DNA of 64,000 bases, from NCBI RefSeq assembly GCF_009909185.1, contig NZ_JAAAMV010000019.1, forward strand, positions 1-64,000. Direction: 5' to 3'. Numbering within the stretch: the first letter of the stretch is position 1; every line of letters begins with the position of its first letter. The notes under the pieces are model-generated. The model was not told the origin of the DNA, searched no databases, and was given only the letters and a program-made list of their open reading frames with translations. Shown in pieces: positions 45,149-52,957 of the stretch. A program made the position numbers and the translations under genes. The DNA comes from Paenibacillus glycinis (lineage in GTDB: Bacteria > Bacillota > Bacilli > Paenibacillales > Paenibacillaceae).

Positions 45149-45823
45149 TTATTGCGGCCTCGTATTGACCTCGAAAATCCATATTTTCCCGCTGGTGTCG
45201 ATTCCGAAATCGAAGCCCAATTGCCCGATGCCCGGGAAGCGGCTCTCCAGTACTTCCGTCGACAGCTGGGTAAGCGTGCGCATCTCCCGTTTCTTCGATA
45301 CGACCGCGCCTTTCGAGAACGAACGGCGAATGCCTTCGGAACCGCTCAGCAGCGTGCCTCCGCGGCAAATGTTCGTCACGAACAATCCCGGTTTGGCCAA
45401 TCGCCCGACGATGGCGGTAATGTTCCACTGCCCTTCCGGCTGCTTGACGTATTTCACCCGGTAGTCGATCGGCCTGCCGTCGATCGTCGCGAGACGAATG
45501 CCTTTCTGGATCAGATACCGCCGTCCGCCGCGCTTAGCATTGAGCGATCGATAGAGTCCATCGAAGCTTTGGAAGCGATTCGTCTTCGAATAATAGGAAT
45601 ATTTAAAGCTTCCTCCTTCCCGCGAGACTTTGATGACCCCGTGGCCGCCCGCTCCTTTGACCGGTTTGATGACCACCATGCTATGCTGGTTCAGCATGCT
45701 GTTCAGATTATCCCTCGTGAACATCCGAGTCGGCGGGATATGCGGCGCGATCTGCGCATGCGAGAGCAAGGCCTCCGTTTTCGCCCATTTGCTTGCCAGC
45801 TGCCTTCCCTGTTCGTTTCCCAT
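45149..45823 (-). CDS. YheC/YheD-family endospore coat-associated protein
   Basis: This 224-residue protein has the ATP-grasp-like pattern of the YheC/YheD family: VVIKPVKGAGGHGV (about 50-63), YRVKYVKQPEGQWNITAIVGRLA, and LGFDFGIDTSGKIWIFEVNTRPQ at the C-terminus. B. subtilis members are coat-associated spore proteins; an enzymatic role is suspected from the fold only. The protein ends right at NTRPQ, a little earlier than larger members. GGGGAGG precedes the ATG. Confidence 0.87.
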   Translation of the reverse strand: MGNEQGRQLASKWAKTEALLSHAQIAPHIPPTRMFTRDNLNSMLNQHSMVVIKPVKGAGGHGVIKVSREGGSFKYSYYSKTNRFQSFDGLYRSLNAKRGGRRYLIQKGIRLATIDGRPIDYRVKYVKQPEGQWNITAIVGRLAKPGLFVTNICRGGTLLSGSEGIRRSFSKGAVVSKKREMRTLTQLSTEVLESRFPGIGQLGFDFGIDTSGKIWIFEVNTRPQ

Positions 45824-45972
45824 TCCAGGTCCTCCCCTTCAAGCGTCCTATATGACAACATATGCCTTCTTCCTCTTTGTCTCTTGGATGATTGATATGG
45901 TCAACTCGCCTGATTTAGTAGGCTGATAGGGGCTGACAGATATCGGCGCGGCAATCGACACGGGTCGGGCGC

Positions 45973-46022
45973 AAAAAAAAACACCGCGGAAAGAACGATA
46001 ACGTTCATCCTGCAGTGTTTTT
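45973..46022 (-). terminator. Terminator of the Agr-like operon
   Basis: On the minus strand AACACTGCAGGA pairs with TCCGCGGTGTT around GAACG/CGTTC, followed by nine T. Confidence 0.85.
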
Positions 46023-46091
46023 GCCTCCGCAAGCTTTCCTTCGGAGCCGGCGATGCCGATATGTAAACCGCAAAGAAAGCTTTGCTCTTGC

Positions 46092-46490
46092 TTAGCGCGA
46101 AAGCTGCGCATTTCCCGATGGCACGGAACCTGCCCTGGCATTGCCCCTGCGCACGTTCTTAACCGTATCCATCCGGGAAAAGGAAACCGGGGCGCTTAAA
46201 GCGTTCTTCCCTACCGGGTCCGGTTCGAAGAACACGCGCTGTCTTTCCTCGTCGAAAAATTCGACCAGGTCCATATTCACGACGTAGCAGCGATCGACTC
46301 GCGCGAATTCGTCTTGCGTCAGAAAACGCTCGTGTTCTTCAAACGTGGACAGCGGGTTCAAGATCGTTCCGTCTTTATGCTGATAGTTGATTTGCCCGTA
46401 ATGGCTGTGCATGAGCACCACGTCGTTACGATTGACATAAACGATCTCAAAATCCTTCTTGTTGTAGCGCTTAACAAGCGGGATCAGCAT
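46092..46490 (-). CDS. Lone LytTR-domain DNA-binding regulator
   Basis: This 132-residue protein is essentially only a LytTR domain: IVYVNRNDVVLMHSHYGQIN, FARVDRCYVVNMDLVEFF and APVSFSRMDTVKNVRR match the usual blocks. There is no receiver domain with a phosphorylatable Asp, unlike AgrA. The last 20 residues are a polar tail. AGGTG is 5 bases before the ATG, which is 2 bases after the agrD stop, so it is in the Agr-like operon. It is the presumed output of the circuit. Because it cannot be phosphorylated in the AgrA manner, control may be by sequestration at the membrane, as in streptococcal LytTR-inhibitor pairs. Confidence 0.9.
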   Translation of the reverse strand: MLIPLVKRYNKKDFEIVYVNRNDVVLMHSHYGQINYQHKDGTILNPLSTFEEHERFLTQDEFARVDRCYVVNMDLVEFFDEERQRVFFEPDPVGKNALSAPVSFSRMDTVKNVRRGNARAGSVPSGNAQLSR

Positions 46491-46492
46491 GC

Positions 46493-46621
46493 TTACACCT
46501 GCTTTCTGAGCTCAGCCGGGATTCTTGGCTTATGAAAAATCACATAAGAGCCCGTTGTAACGAACATCGTTGCCACGCCGGCGATGACGACGCCGAGCAT
46601 GCGGTACACGTTTTTCTTCAT
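46493..46621 (-). CDS. agrD: AgrD-type cyclic lactone autoinducer precursor
   Basis: This 42-residue peptide has an amphipathic N-terminus (MKKNVYRMLGVVIAGVATMF), then the core GSYVIF and the C-terminal HKPRIPAELRKQV. Aligned with staphylococcal AgrD, Ser25 falls on the ring Cys, Ser-Tyr-Val-Ile-Phe is the five-residue ring, and KPRIPAEL matches EPKVPTEL, the AgrB recognition tail. A lactone rather than thiolactone is predicted. A full AAGGAGGTGA precedes the ATG, and the ATG overlaps the agrB stop (ATGA). It lies directly between agrB and the LytTR gene. Confidence 0.9.
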   Translation of the reverse strand: MKKNVYRMLGVVIAGVATMFVTTGSYVIFHKPRIPAELRKQV

Positions 46622-47145
46622 TCTTCTTCACCTCCTTCTTTAAATAAGAGAAGAATCGACTGCAATACGAAGACTACCGTCATGATGTCTGAATGAATGA
46701 GAAAATTGGAGGAGGCGAACAAGGCGGATAATACTTTCAACAACGGGTAGAATCGAGATGGGAGCGTAGCGTATTTATCATAATTCGCCGGAGCGAATAT
46801 GAGCATCATCAGGACCGCGAATCCGGTGAGATAAGGCATCCAGCCGTCCGCAATCGGGACATGGGGGATGCCTGCCAATACTAACGTGGACACGGTCGCG
46901 CACATCAAACTGGACTTCAGATGGTAACCGCCGGACATATAACGGATGACGGCAAGGACGAGCAGCGCAAATCCGGTCGGCAGGAACTCTCCTGTCAAGG
47001 CTCCGATGATCAAAGCCGCGATCGCTGCCGATAACGTATTCGTCAGAATATCGAACGCATACTTGATCACCGATGCGGACGGGGCGTTCTCGACGCCTGC
47101 GGCCACCATACGATTGTGCAAGCCGACAGCGAGCTTATCGAGCAT
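46618..47145 (-). CDS. agrB: AgrB-family peptide-processing protease
   Basis: AgrB is a membrane cysteine protease that cuts the AgrD tail and helps form the ring. The 175-residue protein has about five hydrophobic segments and the catalytic motif RYMSGGYHLKSSLMC: His75 and Cys82 are 7 apart, as His77 and Cys84 of S. aureus AgrB. Its start overlaps the upstream gene by 11 bases and its stop overlaps agrD, so all are translationally coupled. Confidence 0.94.
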   Translation of the reverse strand: MLDKLAVGLHNRMVAAGVENAPSASVIKYAFDILTNTLSAAIAALIIGALTGEFLPTGFALLVLAVIRYMSGGYHLKSSLMCATVSTLVLAGIPHVPIADGWMPYLTGFAVLMMLIFAPANYDKYATLPSRFYPLLKVLSALFASSNFLIHSDIMTVVFVLQSILLLFKEGGEEE

Positions 47146-47797
47146 CCTCTACATCCTTCCGTCTGCTATAGTACAGGAACACGGGAATCGAGCATAGAAA
47201 GGTCGTTCCCGCCACGACGATGTATTTCTCCAGATTGCCTCTCAGCGCGATTCCCGCCACGAGCGCGATGACGATGCTGGAAGCGATTACCGAAAAGAGC
47301 GCCGAATTCGTCCGGTTGAATTCGATATAGCTTCTGTGGGAAGCAGGCACGTAATCGAAACCCCAGTTTTTCATGACGATGAACCGGCTGACGCTGACCA
47401 GGATTAGTCCCGACAACAGCTGCGTGGAGAAAATGATTTCGGGATCCCTCGTAATATGGGAAAAGGACGTTCCCGTCAACACGATGACGAAAATCGTGAT
47501 GCCCTGCGCCGCGAACAAGCTGATAAAACCTGCCCCGTTCATGATGAACGAATAAAAGAGCGGCACGCGGAACAAGCCCCAGGTGACAATAATCAACAGC
47601 AGCAACTGCAAGTAGGAAGAGTAACTGTTTATCTCGGTGAAATGCCGTGTAATATAAGAGAAATGGCTCATCATGAATGCAATGATGATGATCTGCATCA
47701 AGATGCCCTTCAGAGGAAACCGGAACAAGGCAAACATGAAAACGAAGGTCGTGCAGTATTCGATTATCGAACCAGACAAAAAAAGCGTATAATTCAT
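47135..47797 (-). CDS. AgrC-like membrane sensor without kinase domain
   Basis: This 220-residue protein has six to seven hydrophobic segments and short loops (helices near 8-25, 31-48, 60-80, 85-107, 123-140, 165-185 and 192-210). The pattern FRFPLKGILMQ, LFRVPLFYSFIMN and a Gly-rich fourth helix resembles the N-terminal sensor of AgrC-type GHKL kinases. The protein stops after a basic tail (YYSRRKDVEDAR), with no HisKA or ATPase domain, and the next gene overlaps it, so the kinase half is truly absent. It is first in the Agr-like operon. I infer a receptor for the cyclic peptide that acts directly on the LytTR protein. Confidence 0.7.
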   Translation of the reverse strand: MNYTLFLSGSIIEYCTTFVFMFALFRFPLKGILMQIIIIAFMMSHFSYITRHFTEINSYSSYLQLLLLIIVTWGLFRVPLFYSFIMNGAGFISLFAAQGITIFVIVLTGTSFSHITRDPEIIFSTQLLSGLILVSVSRFIVMKNWGFDYVPASHRSYIEFNRTNSALFSVIASSIVIALVAGIALRGNLEKYIVVAGTTFLCSIPVFLYYSRRKDVEDAR

Positions 47798-47938
47798 GAT
47801 AGTCTTCGTCCTCCGCCTTCTTAACTCGCAACATACGATCTGGTTGATCTACTCTATTCAATAAGCCGTTCACGGCATGTGCCGCAAGCGAAGCGGGCTT
47901 ACGGAACTCAACGCGCCGAGCACAACAAGGAAGAACGT

Positions 47939-48064
47939 ATGTCAAGAGACGATCATCCGGCAGGAGATCGGTTTATACGACGTCGCCTTCTTCGGTTGTC
48001 GCAAACTGGCGGCGCCATCGAGCCGCGTTTGCTGCTGTTTTTTGGCGGCAGCGCCCCTATGTAG
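47939..48064 (+). CDS. Possible 41-aa ORF divergent from the Agr-like operon
   Basis: AAGGA lies 7 bases before ATG 47939, and the frame ends at TAG 48062-48064. The peptide has an Arg-rich middle (FIRRRLLRLSQ) and a hydrophobic end (EPRLLLFFGGSAPM). I recognise no family. It is noted because of its ribosome-binding site and position next to a quorum locus, but it may be chance. Confidence 0.25.
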   Translation: MSRDDHPAGDRFIRRRLLRLSQTGGAIEPRLLLFFGGSAPM

Positions 48065-48371
48065 GCTTGCATCTTGCAGGCTAGCAACAAAGTTCTATAC
48101 ATATGAGTCGTTCGTCGTGCTAGCATTTTCTTTAGTATAGCAGAGATAGTTCATTTACTAAATAATAACTTTGAGAATCGGTTCCTATGCACCTTTCCCT
48201 GCAAGAATAACCTAGGTCCAACCCTCGAGTTTCCTGCTCGAAATCGATGCCCGTGCATCCATCTTCCGCATAGGCGCCGCATATTTCCGACATGCTGCAC
48301 GAGATTCCTGTCGCGCGATGCAGAGATGCTCCCCTGATCCCGGCGCTAACGGAGGAATAACTTCGCATGCA

Positions 48372-48397
48372 AAGGGCTCCCGTCGCCGGGAGCCCTC
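48372..48397 (-). terminator. Probable terminator of the IscA-like gene
   Basis: GGGCTCCC / GGGAGCCC forms a strong stem; only TTT follows on the minus strand, so it is weak by sequence. Confidence 0.45.
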
Positions 48398-48462
48398 GTG
48401 ATTGCTTCCAATCAAAGCAAACTTTGCATGAATGCGGTGCCGGACTTCAGCTTGCCGCCCGC

Positions 48463-48822
48463 TTAGCAGGGCTCCGCTGCCGGGTTGCCCGCTTCGGTCG
48501 CCGTGCGGAACGACGAACCGCAGCCACAGGTCGCGGTCGCGTTCGGATTCGTGATGGTGAATCCGCCGCCCATGGCGGATTCCTTGAAGTCGATCTCGAG
48601 ACCGTTCAAGTATTTGATGCTGTCCGCGTCCACGACGACCTTCAGGCCGTTCATTTCCAGCGCCTTATCGGACTCCGCCTGCTCGTCGTCGAAACCCATA
48701 TTGTAAGAAAAACCGCTGCAGCCGCCCTCTTTCACGCCGACGCGCAGAAACAGCTCCGGCGAAGCCTCGGCTTCCAGCATTTCTTTGATTTTCTCGTTGG
48801 CCGTATCGCTGATCGTAATCAT
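48463..48822 (-). CDS. HesB/IscA-family iron-sulfur assembly protein
   Basis: This 119-residue A-type carrier delivers Fe-S clusters to target proteins. The three family Cys are in GGCSGF (about 36) and CGCGSSF (about 101-103). The N-terminus MITISDTANEKIKEML fits the family, and GAGGAGG precedes ATG 48822; the longer frame upstream is not used. It resembles YutM of the Bacillus yut region. Nearby users of clusters include SdhB, MqnC and MqnE. Confidence 0.92.
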   Translation of the reverse strand: MITISDTANEKIKEMLEAEASPELFLRVGVKEGGCSGFSYNMGFDDEQAESDKALEMNGLKVVVDADSIKYLNGLEIDFKESAMGGGFTITNPNATATCGCGSSFRTATEAGNPAAEPC

Positions 48823-48962
48823 GCTATCCCTCCTCGAACATTCTTGGAACGACTTACTTACGTTTCTATAGTAATCAGTATACTGCACTTCCGGCAAGGA
48901 CTCAATAAGCATACGGCGCGATTTCGGCCGCGCTTCGCGATCAAGCGTCCCTCAAGCTTTCA

Positions 48963-49607
48963 TTATCTCGGCAAGACGTAGAGCATAATGACGAAGAAAT
49001 GGAGCACGGAGCCGCCGAGCACGAACAGATGCCAGACCGCATGATGATGCTTGAAGCTTCGCCAGACGTAGAATATCGTCCCGAACGTGTACAGCAAACC
49101 CCCGGCTATGAGCAAATGCATGCCGCCGGCAGCCAGATGCGCCTTGAGCGGTCCCCACACGATAACGATCATCCAACCCATCAAGAGATAAATTAACGTG
49201 GACGTAAACAGAAACTTTGATGCGTAGAAGACCTTGAAGACGACCCCGCAAAGCGCAAGTCCCCACACGATAACGAACAGCGTCCAGCCCATCGTACCTT
49301 GCACCAGATGCAACAAAATCGGCGTATAGGTGCCCGCGATAAACAAATAAATGCAGGCATGATCCATAATTTCGAAAAAGCGTTTGGCTTTGCCTTCCCG
49401 AAAACCGTGCACCAGCGTCGACGAGACGTACAGCATCAGCATCATGGAACCGTAGATCGTAAAACTGACGACATGCTCGGCATTCCCCTTGAGCACGGCG
49501 AATACGATCAATAGTACGAGCGCCGCAATGCTCAGAAGCGCGCCAAAGCCATGCGTAATCGCGTTTACCGCTTCTTCCCTGCGGGTAAAGGTATGGGTGT
49601 TTGCCAT
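48963..49607 (-). CDS. Hemolysin III / PAQR-family membrane protein
   Basis: This 214-residue protein has seven hydrophobic helices and the HlyIII/PAQR motifs: EEAVNAITHGFGA near the N-terminus, SSTLVHGF, DHACIYLFIAGTYTP and HHAVWHLFVLGG. Conserved Ser, His and Asp are the presumed zinc site of an intramembrane hydrolase. Hemolytic activity is documented only for a Bacillus cereus member, so the name is not a function. I chose ATG 49607, 5 bases after GAGGG. Confidence 0.9.
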   Translation of the reverse strand: MANTHTFTRREEAVNAITHGFGALLSIAALVLLIVFAVLKGNAEHVVSFTIYGSMMLMLYVSSTLVHGFREGKAKRFFEIMDHACIYLFIAGTYTPILLHLVQGTMGWTLFVIVWGLALCGVVFKVFYASKFLFTSTLIYLLMGWMIVIVWGPLKAHLAAGGMHLLIAGGLLYTFGTIFYVWRSFKHHHAVWHLFVLGGSVLHFFVIMLYVLPR

Positions 49608-49749
49608 TTTATCCCTCATTTCTAATAACCTGTGTCTGAAAGCCGGTTTGTCTGCCTTCATTGTATCGCATTTCGTGCCCGGGTCAAAACCGGCGAGCGG
49701 CGCCATGCCGAGCCTTCCATCACTTTGCCGTGCTGGCATGACTTAATAG

Positions 49750-49778
49750 TTGCCGCTATTTGTGATGAGGTTTATAAT
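49750..49778 (+). promoter_or_regulatory. Promoter of mqnE
   Basis: TTGCCG (49750-49755) and TATAAT (49773-49778) are 17 bases apart. Confidence 0.6.
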
Positions 49779-49901
49779 AAGGAAAGTTGTTTATGAGGTT
49801 TTTTGGGGAAAGAATAAGTAATTTTTTTCACAAAGTATTCGTTTTCATTATTTTTCACCGGACCTGCGCGCGCGCGCCCGGCGGACAAGGAGGAAGCCGT
49901 C

Positions 49902-51005
49902 ATGAATGTGGCAATACCGACAGAAGACAAACAAATGCAAGCCATCGTGGAGAAGGTTCGATCCGGCGAGCGGCTCATCCGTGAAGACGGAGAGTTTCTG
50001 TACCGCTCCGACGACCTGCTGACGATTGGACAGCTGGCCAACGAGGTTAATTTAAGGAAGAACGGCCGCAAGGTTTATTTTATCGAGAATATGAGCTTGT
50101 ATTTCACGAACGTCTGCGAAGCGCACTGCGCGTTCTGCAACTTCCGCAAGGACGAAGGCCAAGAAGGCGCGTACACGCTGAGCGGACCCGAGATGATCGC
50201 CTACGTGGAACAGCATATTCACCCGGACGTCCGGGAGTTCCATATCGTCGGCGGACATAATCCCCATGTTCCGTTCCAATATTACGTCGATTCGCTGAAA
50301 GCCCTGAACGAACGTTTCCCGGAAGTCGCGCTCAAAGCGTATACCGCCGCGGAAATCGACTTCTTCTCGCGAATCAGCGGCCTCAGTTACAAAGAAGTGC
50401 TGGAGGAACTGATCGCCGCGGGCTTGCAAAGCCTGACCGGCGGCGGAGCCGAGATTCTGTCGGACGAATACCGCAAAAAAATGCGCGTCGACAAAGCCGA
50501 CGTCTCGCAATACCTGGAGGTTCACCGCACCGCGCATAACCTCGGCCTTCGCACGCACACGACCATGCTGTACGGGTCCGTGGAGAAAACCGAAGACCGC
50601 ATCAACCACATGCTCCAAATCCGCGATCTGCAGGACGAAACGAACGGCTTCCAGGTGTTCATTCCGCTGTCCATGCAACCGATAAGCCCGAAAGCCAGCA
50701 TTCGACGCCGCAATTCCGCCTTCGACGATCTGAAGGCCATCGCGATCAGCCGTCTGATGCTGGACAATTTCCAGCATATCAAAGCGTACTTCATCAACAT
50801 CGGCACGCAATTGACGCAGGTCGCGCTGACGATGGGCGCTTCCGACGTGCACGGCACGATGGTGAAGGAACGTATCAGCCATGCGGCCGGCGCGCTCACT
50901 CCGGAAGGCATCACGCGCGAGGATCTGATCTGGCTCATCAAAGGCGCGGGCCGGATACCCGTCGAGCGCGATACGTTCTACAACGAAGTCAAAGTGTTCG
51001 AATAA
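49902..51005 (+). CDS. mqnE: Aminofutalosine synthase (MqnE)
   Basis: MqnE is a radical-SAM enzyme that joins SAM-derived adenosine to the enolpyruvyl benzoate made by MqnA, the second step of futalosine-type menaquinone synthesis. The 367-residue protein has the cluster motif CEAHCAFC (Cys 72, 76, 79), then HIVGGHNPHVPF, LTGGGAEILSDE and a SAM-binding HTTMLYGSVE region. AAGGAGGAAG precedes the ATG. It has its own promoter. MqnC is at 1674-2807. Confidence 0.95.
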   Translation: MNVAIPTEDKQMQAIVEKVRSGERLIREDGEFLYRSDDLLTIGQLANEVNLRKNGRKVYFIENMSLYFTNVCEAHCAFCNFRKDEGQEGAYTLSGPEMIAYVEQHIHPDVREFHIVGGHNPHVPFQYYVDSLKALNERFPEVALKAYTAAEIDFFSRISGLSYKEVLEELIAAGLQSLTGGGAEILSDEYRKKMRVDKADVSQYLEVHRTAHNLGLRTHTTMLYGSVEKTEDRINHMLQIRDLQDETNGFQVFIPLSMQPISPKASIRRRNSAFDDLKAIAISRLMLDNFQHIKAYFINIGTQLTQVALTMGASDVHGTMVKERISHAAGALTPEGITREDLIWLIKGAGRIPVERDTFYNEVKVFE

Positions 51006-51155
51006 CGCAGAAACAGCATGAACAGCTATTCCCACGGCCTTCGCGACGAGATGTTCTCATTGCGAGGGTCAGTCATGCGCATACTACAGGACAAAACCAT
51101 GCAGAGCGTACTCATTTACCATATTACTCATTGCTTATAGAAAGTTGGGATTCAA

Positions 51156-52223
51156 ATGAAACGATTCGTTATTCTTGGCGGTGGCTACGGAGGATTGACG
51201 GTGGCCCACGCGCTGCTCGAGGGCGAACTGCCGGACGATACGGTTGTCGTGCTGATCGACCGGATGCCGTATCAGGGCTTGAAAACGGAATATTACGCGC
51301 TTGTCGCCGGAACGTCGCCGGAAATCGATCTGCGGGTCGCATTCCCGTCCGATCCCCGTCTGATCGTGACCTACGGAGAAGTGACCGATATCGACCTGGA
51401 CGCCAAGCAGATCGTGCTTGCGGGCCAAGAGCCGCTCGAATACGAATGGCTCGTCGTCGCGCTTGGCTGCACCGACAAATACCATGGCATCGAAGGGGCC
51501 GAGCTTTACTCCAACAGCATCCAGACGATGGCCGCTTCGCGCAAAACGTACATGGCGCTCAACAACGCGAAGCCGTACGGACAAGTCTCGATCGTCGGCG
51601 GCGGCTTAAGCGGCGTGGAAGTGGCCGCGGAGCTTCGCGAAAGCCGTCCGGATCTGAACATCCGCATCATCGATCGCGGACCGAGCATTCTCTCGGCCTT
51701 CCCGGGCAAGCTGCAGGAGTATGTCTCCTCCTGGTTCATCGAGCATGAAGTGGAAATGCGGGGCGAAGTTTCCTTGTACAAGCTGGAAGACGGCGTCCTT
51801 CACGACAGCAACAACCCGAGTCCGATCTTGTCCGATGTCACCGTATGGACGGCAGGCATCCAACCCGTGGCGATCGTGCAGCGCATGAATTTGCCGAAGG
51901 ACAATCAAGGACGCCTGATCATCAACGAATATCACCAGCTGCCCGATTACAACGAGGTATTCATCGTCGGGGACTGCGCTTCGCTGCCGTTCTCGCCAAG
52001 CGCGCAAGCCGCCGAAGGACAAGGCAAGCAAGTCGCCGAGGTCATGCACGCGATCTGGAGCGGCAAAACGCCGAAACTCGGCAAGATCAAGCTGAAGGGA
52101 ACGCTGGGCTCCCTCGGCAAAAAAGACGGTTTCGGCCTGATGGGCCGCGCTACGATGATGGGACGCGTTCCCCGCCTCGTGAAAAGCGGCGTCTTGTGGA
52201 TGTCGAAGCATCATTTTGGCTAA
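51156..52223 (+). CDS. Second type II NADH dehydrogenase (YutJ-like)
   Basis: This 355-residue NDH-2 homolog shows the FAD motif ILGGGYGGLTVAH (6-18), the NADH motif IVGGGLSGVEVAAEL (about 146) and FIVGDCASLPFSPSAQAAEGQG (about 269). It has a shorter C-terminus than the NDH-2 at 41825, so membrane attachment may differ. The ribosome-binding site is weak. It resembles YutJ, which in Bacillus lies beside YuzB and the NifU-like YutI, exactly its neighbours here. Confidence 0.9.
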   Translation: MKRFVILGGGYGGLTVAHALLEGELPDDTVVVLIDRMPYQGLKTEYYALVAGTSPEIDLRVAFPSDPRLIVTYGEVTDIDLDAKQIVLAGQEPLEYEWLVVALGCTDKYHGIEGAELYSNSIQTMAASRKTYMALNNAKPYGQVSIVGGGLSGVEVAAELRESRPDLNIRIIDRGPSILSAFPGKLQEYVSSWFIEHEVEMRGEVSLYKLEDGVLHDSNNPSPILSDVTVWTAGIQPVAIVQRMNLPKDNQGRLIINEYHQLPDYNEVFIVGDCASLPFSPSAQAAEGQGKQVAEVMHAIWSGKTPKLGKIKLKGTLGSLGKKDGFGLMGRATMMGRVPRLVKSGVLWMSKHHFG

Positions 52224-52264
52224 AATGTAGAAGGAACCCGGATTGTTCCGGCTCCAAGGCGGTA

Positions 52265-52537
52265 TTACATATCGTCAATGAGCCGGTCAAGCGCTTCGCG
52301 AACGGCCTGCTGCTCTTCGATTTCATCCATGAGTTTCGTTTCCAGCTCTTCGACGGTATCCGCGGAGACGATCGTTCCGTCGACCATGCCGAACGGAGCC
52401 AGATAGCATTCGCCGCAGTTGCCCAAGCAGCCGTATTCAATGACTTCATAGTCCGGATTGGCTTCCAGTTTATTCATCAGCTTATCCGTTCCATGATGCA
52501 TATTGCTTGCGCAAAATTCGATGATTGGTTTCAACAT
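52265..52537 (-). CDS. YuzB-family protein (DUF1450)
   Basis: This 90-residue protein has Cys in IIEFCASN and GCLGNCGECYLAPF, a spacing typical of DUF1450/YuzB proteins, which may bind a metal or Fe-S cluster. The C-terminal half is acidic. I chose ATG 52537, 6 bases after AGGTG. It is divergent from the NifU-like gene and convergent with the NDH-2 gene, an arrangement shared with the Bacillus yut region. Confidence 0.85.
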   Translation of the reverse strand: MLKPIIEFCASNMHHGTDKLMNKLEANPDYEVIEYGCLGNCGECYLAPFGMVDGTIVSADTVEELETKLMDEIEEQQAVREALDRLIDDM

Positions 52538-52622
52538 GATGTTCACCTGGCCTCTAGTTACTGATATCCATTTTCAATTGCATCGCTTTGTACTATAATA
52601 GGGGAGAAAGGAGTGGATTGCA

Positions 52623-52868
52623 ATGAGTGAAAATGCACAAGCCACGATGTATGACGAAGTACTGGACGTACTCGACAAGCTCCGTCCGTTCTTGCAGCGC
52701 GACGGCGGCGACGTTGAACTCGTCGACGTAGAAGACGGCATCGTTAAACTTCGTTTGATGGGTGCCTGCGGCAGCTGCCCGAGCTCGACGATCACGCTGA
52801 AAGCGGGTATCGAACGCGCGCTGCTCGAGGAAGTCGAAGGCGTACAAGAGGTTATGCAAGTTTTCTAA
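52623..52868 (+). CDS. NifU-like iron-sulfur scaffold (YutI-like)
   Basis: This 81-residue protein is a lone NifU C-terminal domain with the cluster-binding motif [10 protein letters not shown] (CxxC). It can hold and transfer a 4Fe-4S cluster. GAAAGGAGTGG precedes the ATG. A terminator follows at 52900. Together with the IscA-like protein it gives this region two cluster carriers. Confidence 0.93.
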   Translation: MSENAQATMYDEVLDVLDKLRPFLQRDGGDVELVDVEDGIVKLRLMGACGSCPSSTITLKAGIERALLEEVEGVQEVMQVF

Positions 52869-52897
52869 GCTTGCCTTTCCTTTTGCCCGATATGAAC

Positions 52898-52936
52898 ACG
52901 AAAGCGTCTTGCCGAAGGGCAAGACGCTTTTTTTTG
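52898..52936. terminator. Bidirectional terminator
   Basis: AAAGCGTCTTGCC / GGCAAGACGCTTT is followed by a T-run. It serves the NifU-like gene (+) and the ctaA-ubiD-HEPN-SDR operon (-). Confidence 0.88.
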
Positions 52937-52957
52937 TCGTTCGCGATGCACAGGATA

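Larger units (their letters stand above)
47798..48462. other. Intergenic region upstream of the Agr-like operon
   Basis: This 660-base stretch has no firm gene. A minus-strand TATACT near 48137 with TTTAGT 17 bases upstream could start a long Agr leader. A possible 41-codon ORF on the plus strand is listed separately. I could not find clear LytTR direct repeats by eye. Confidence 0.4.
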
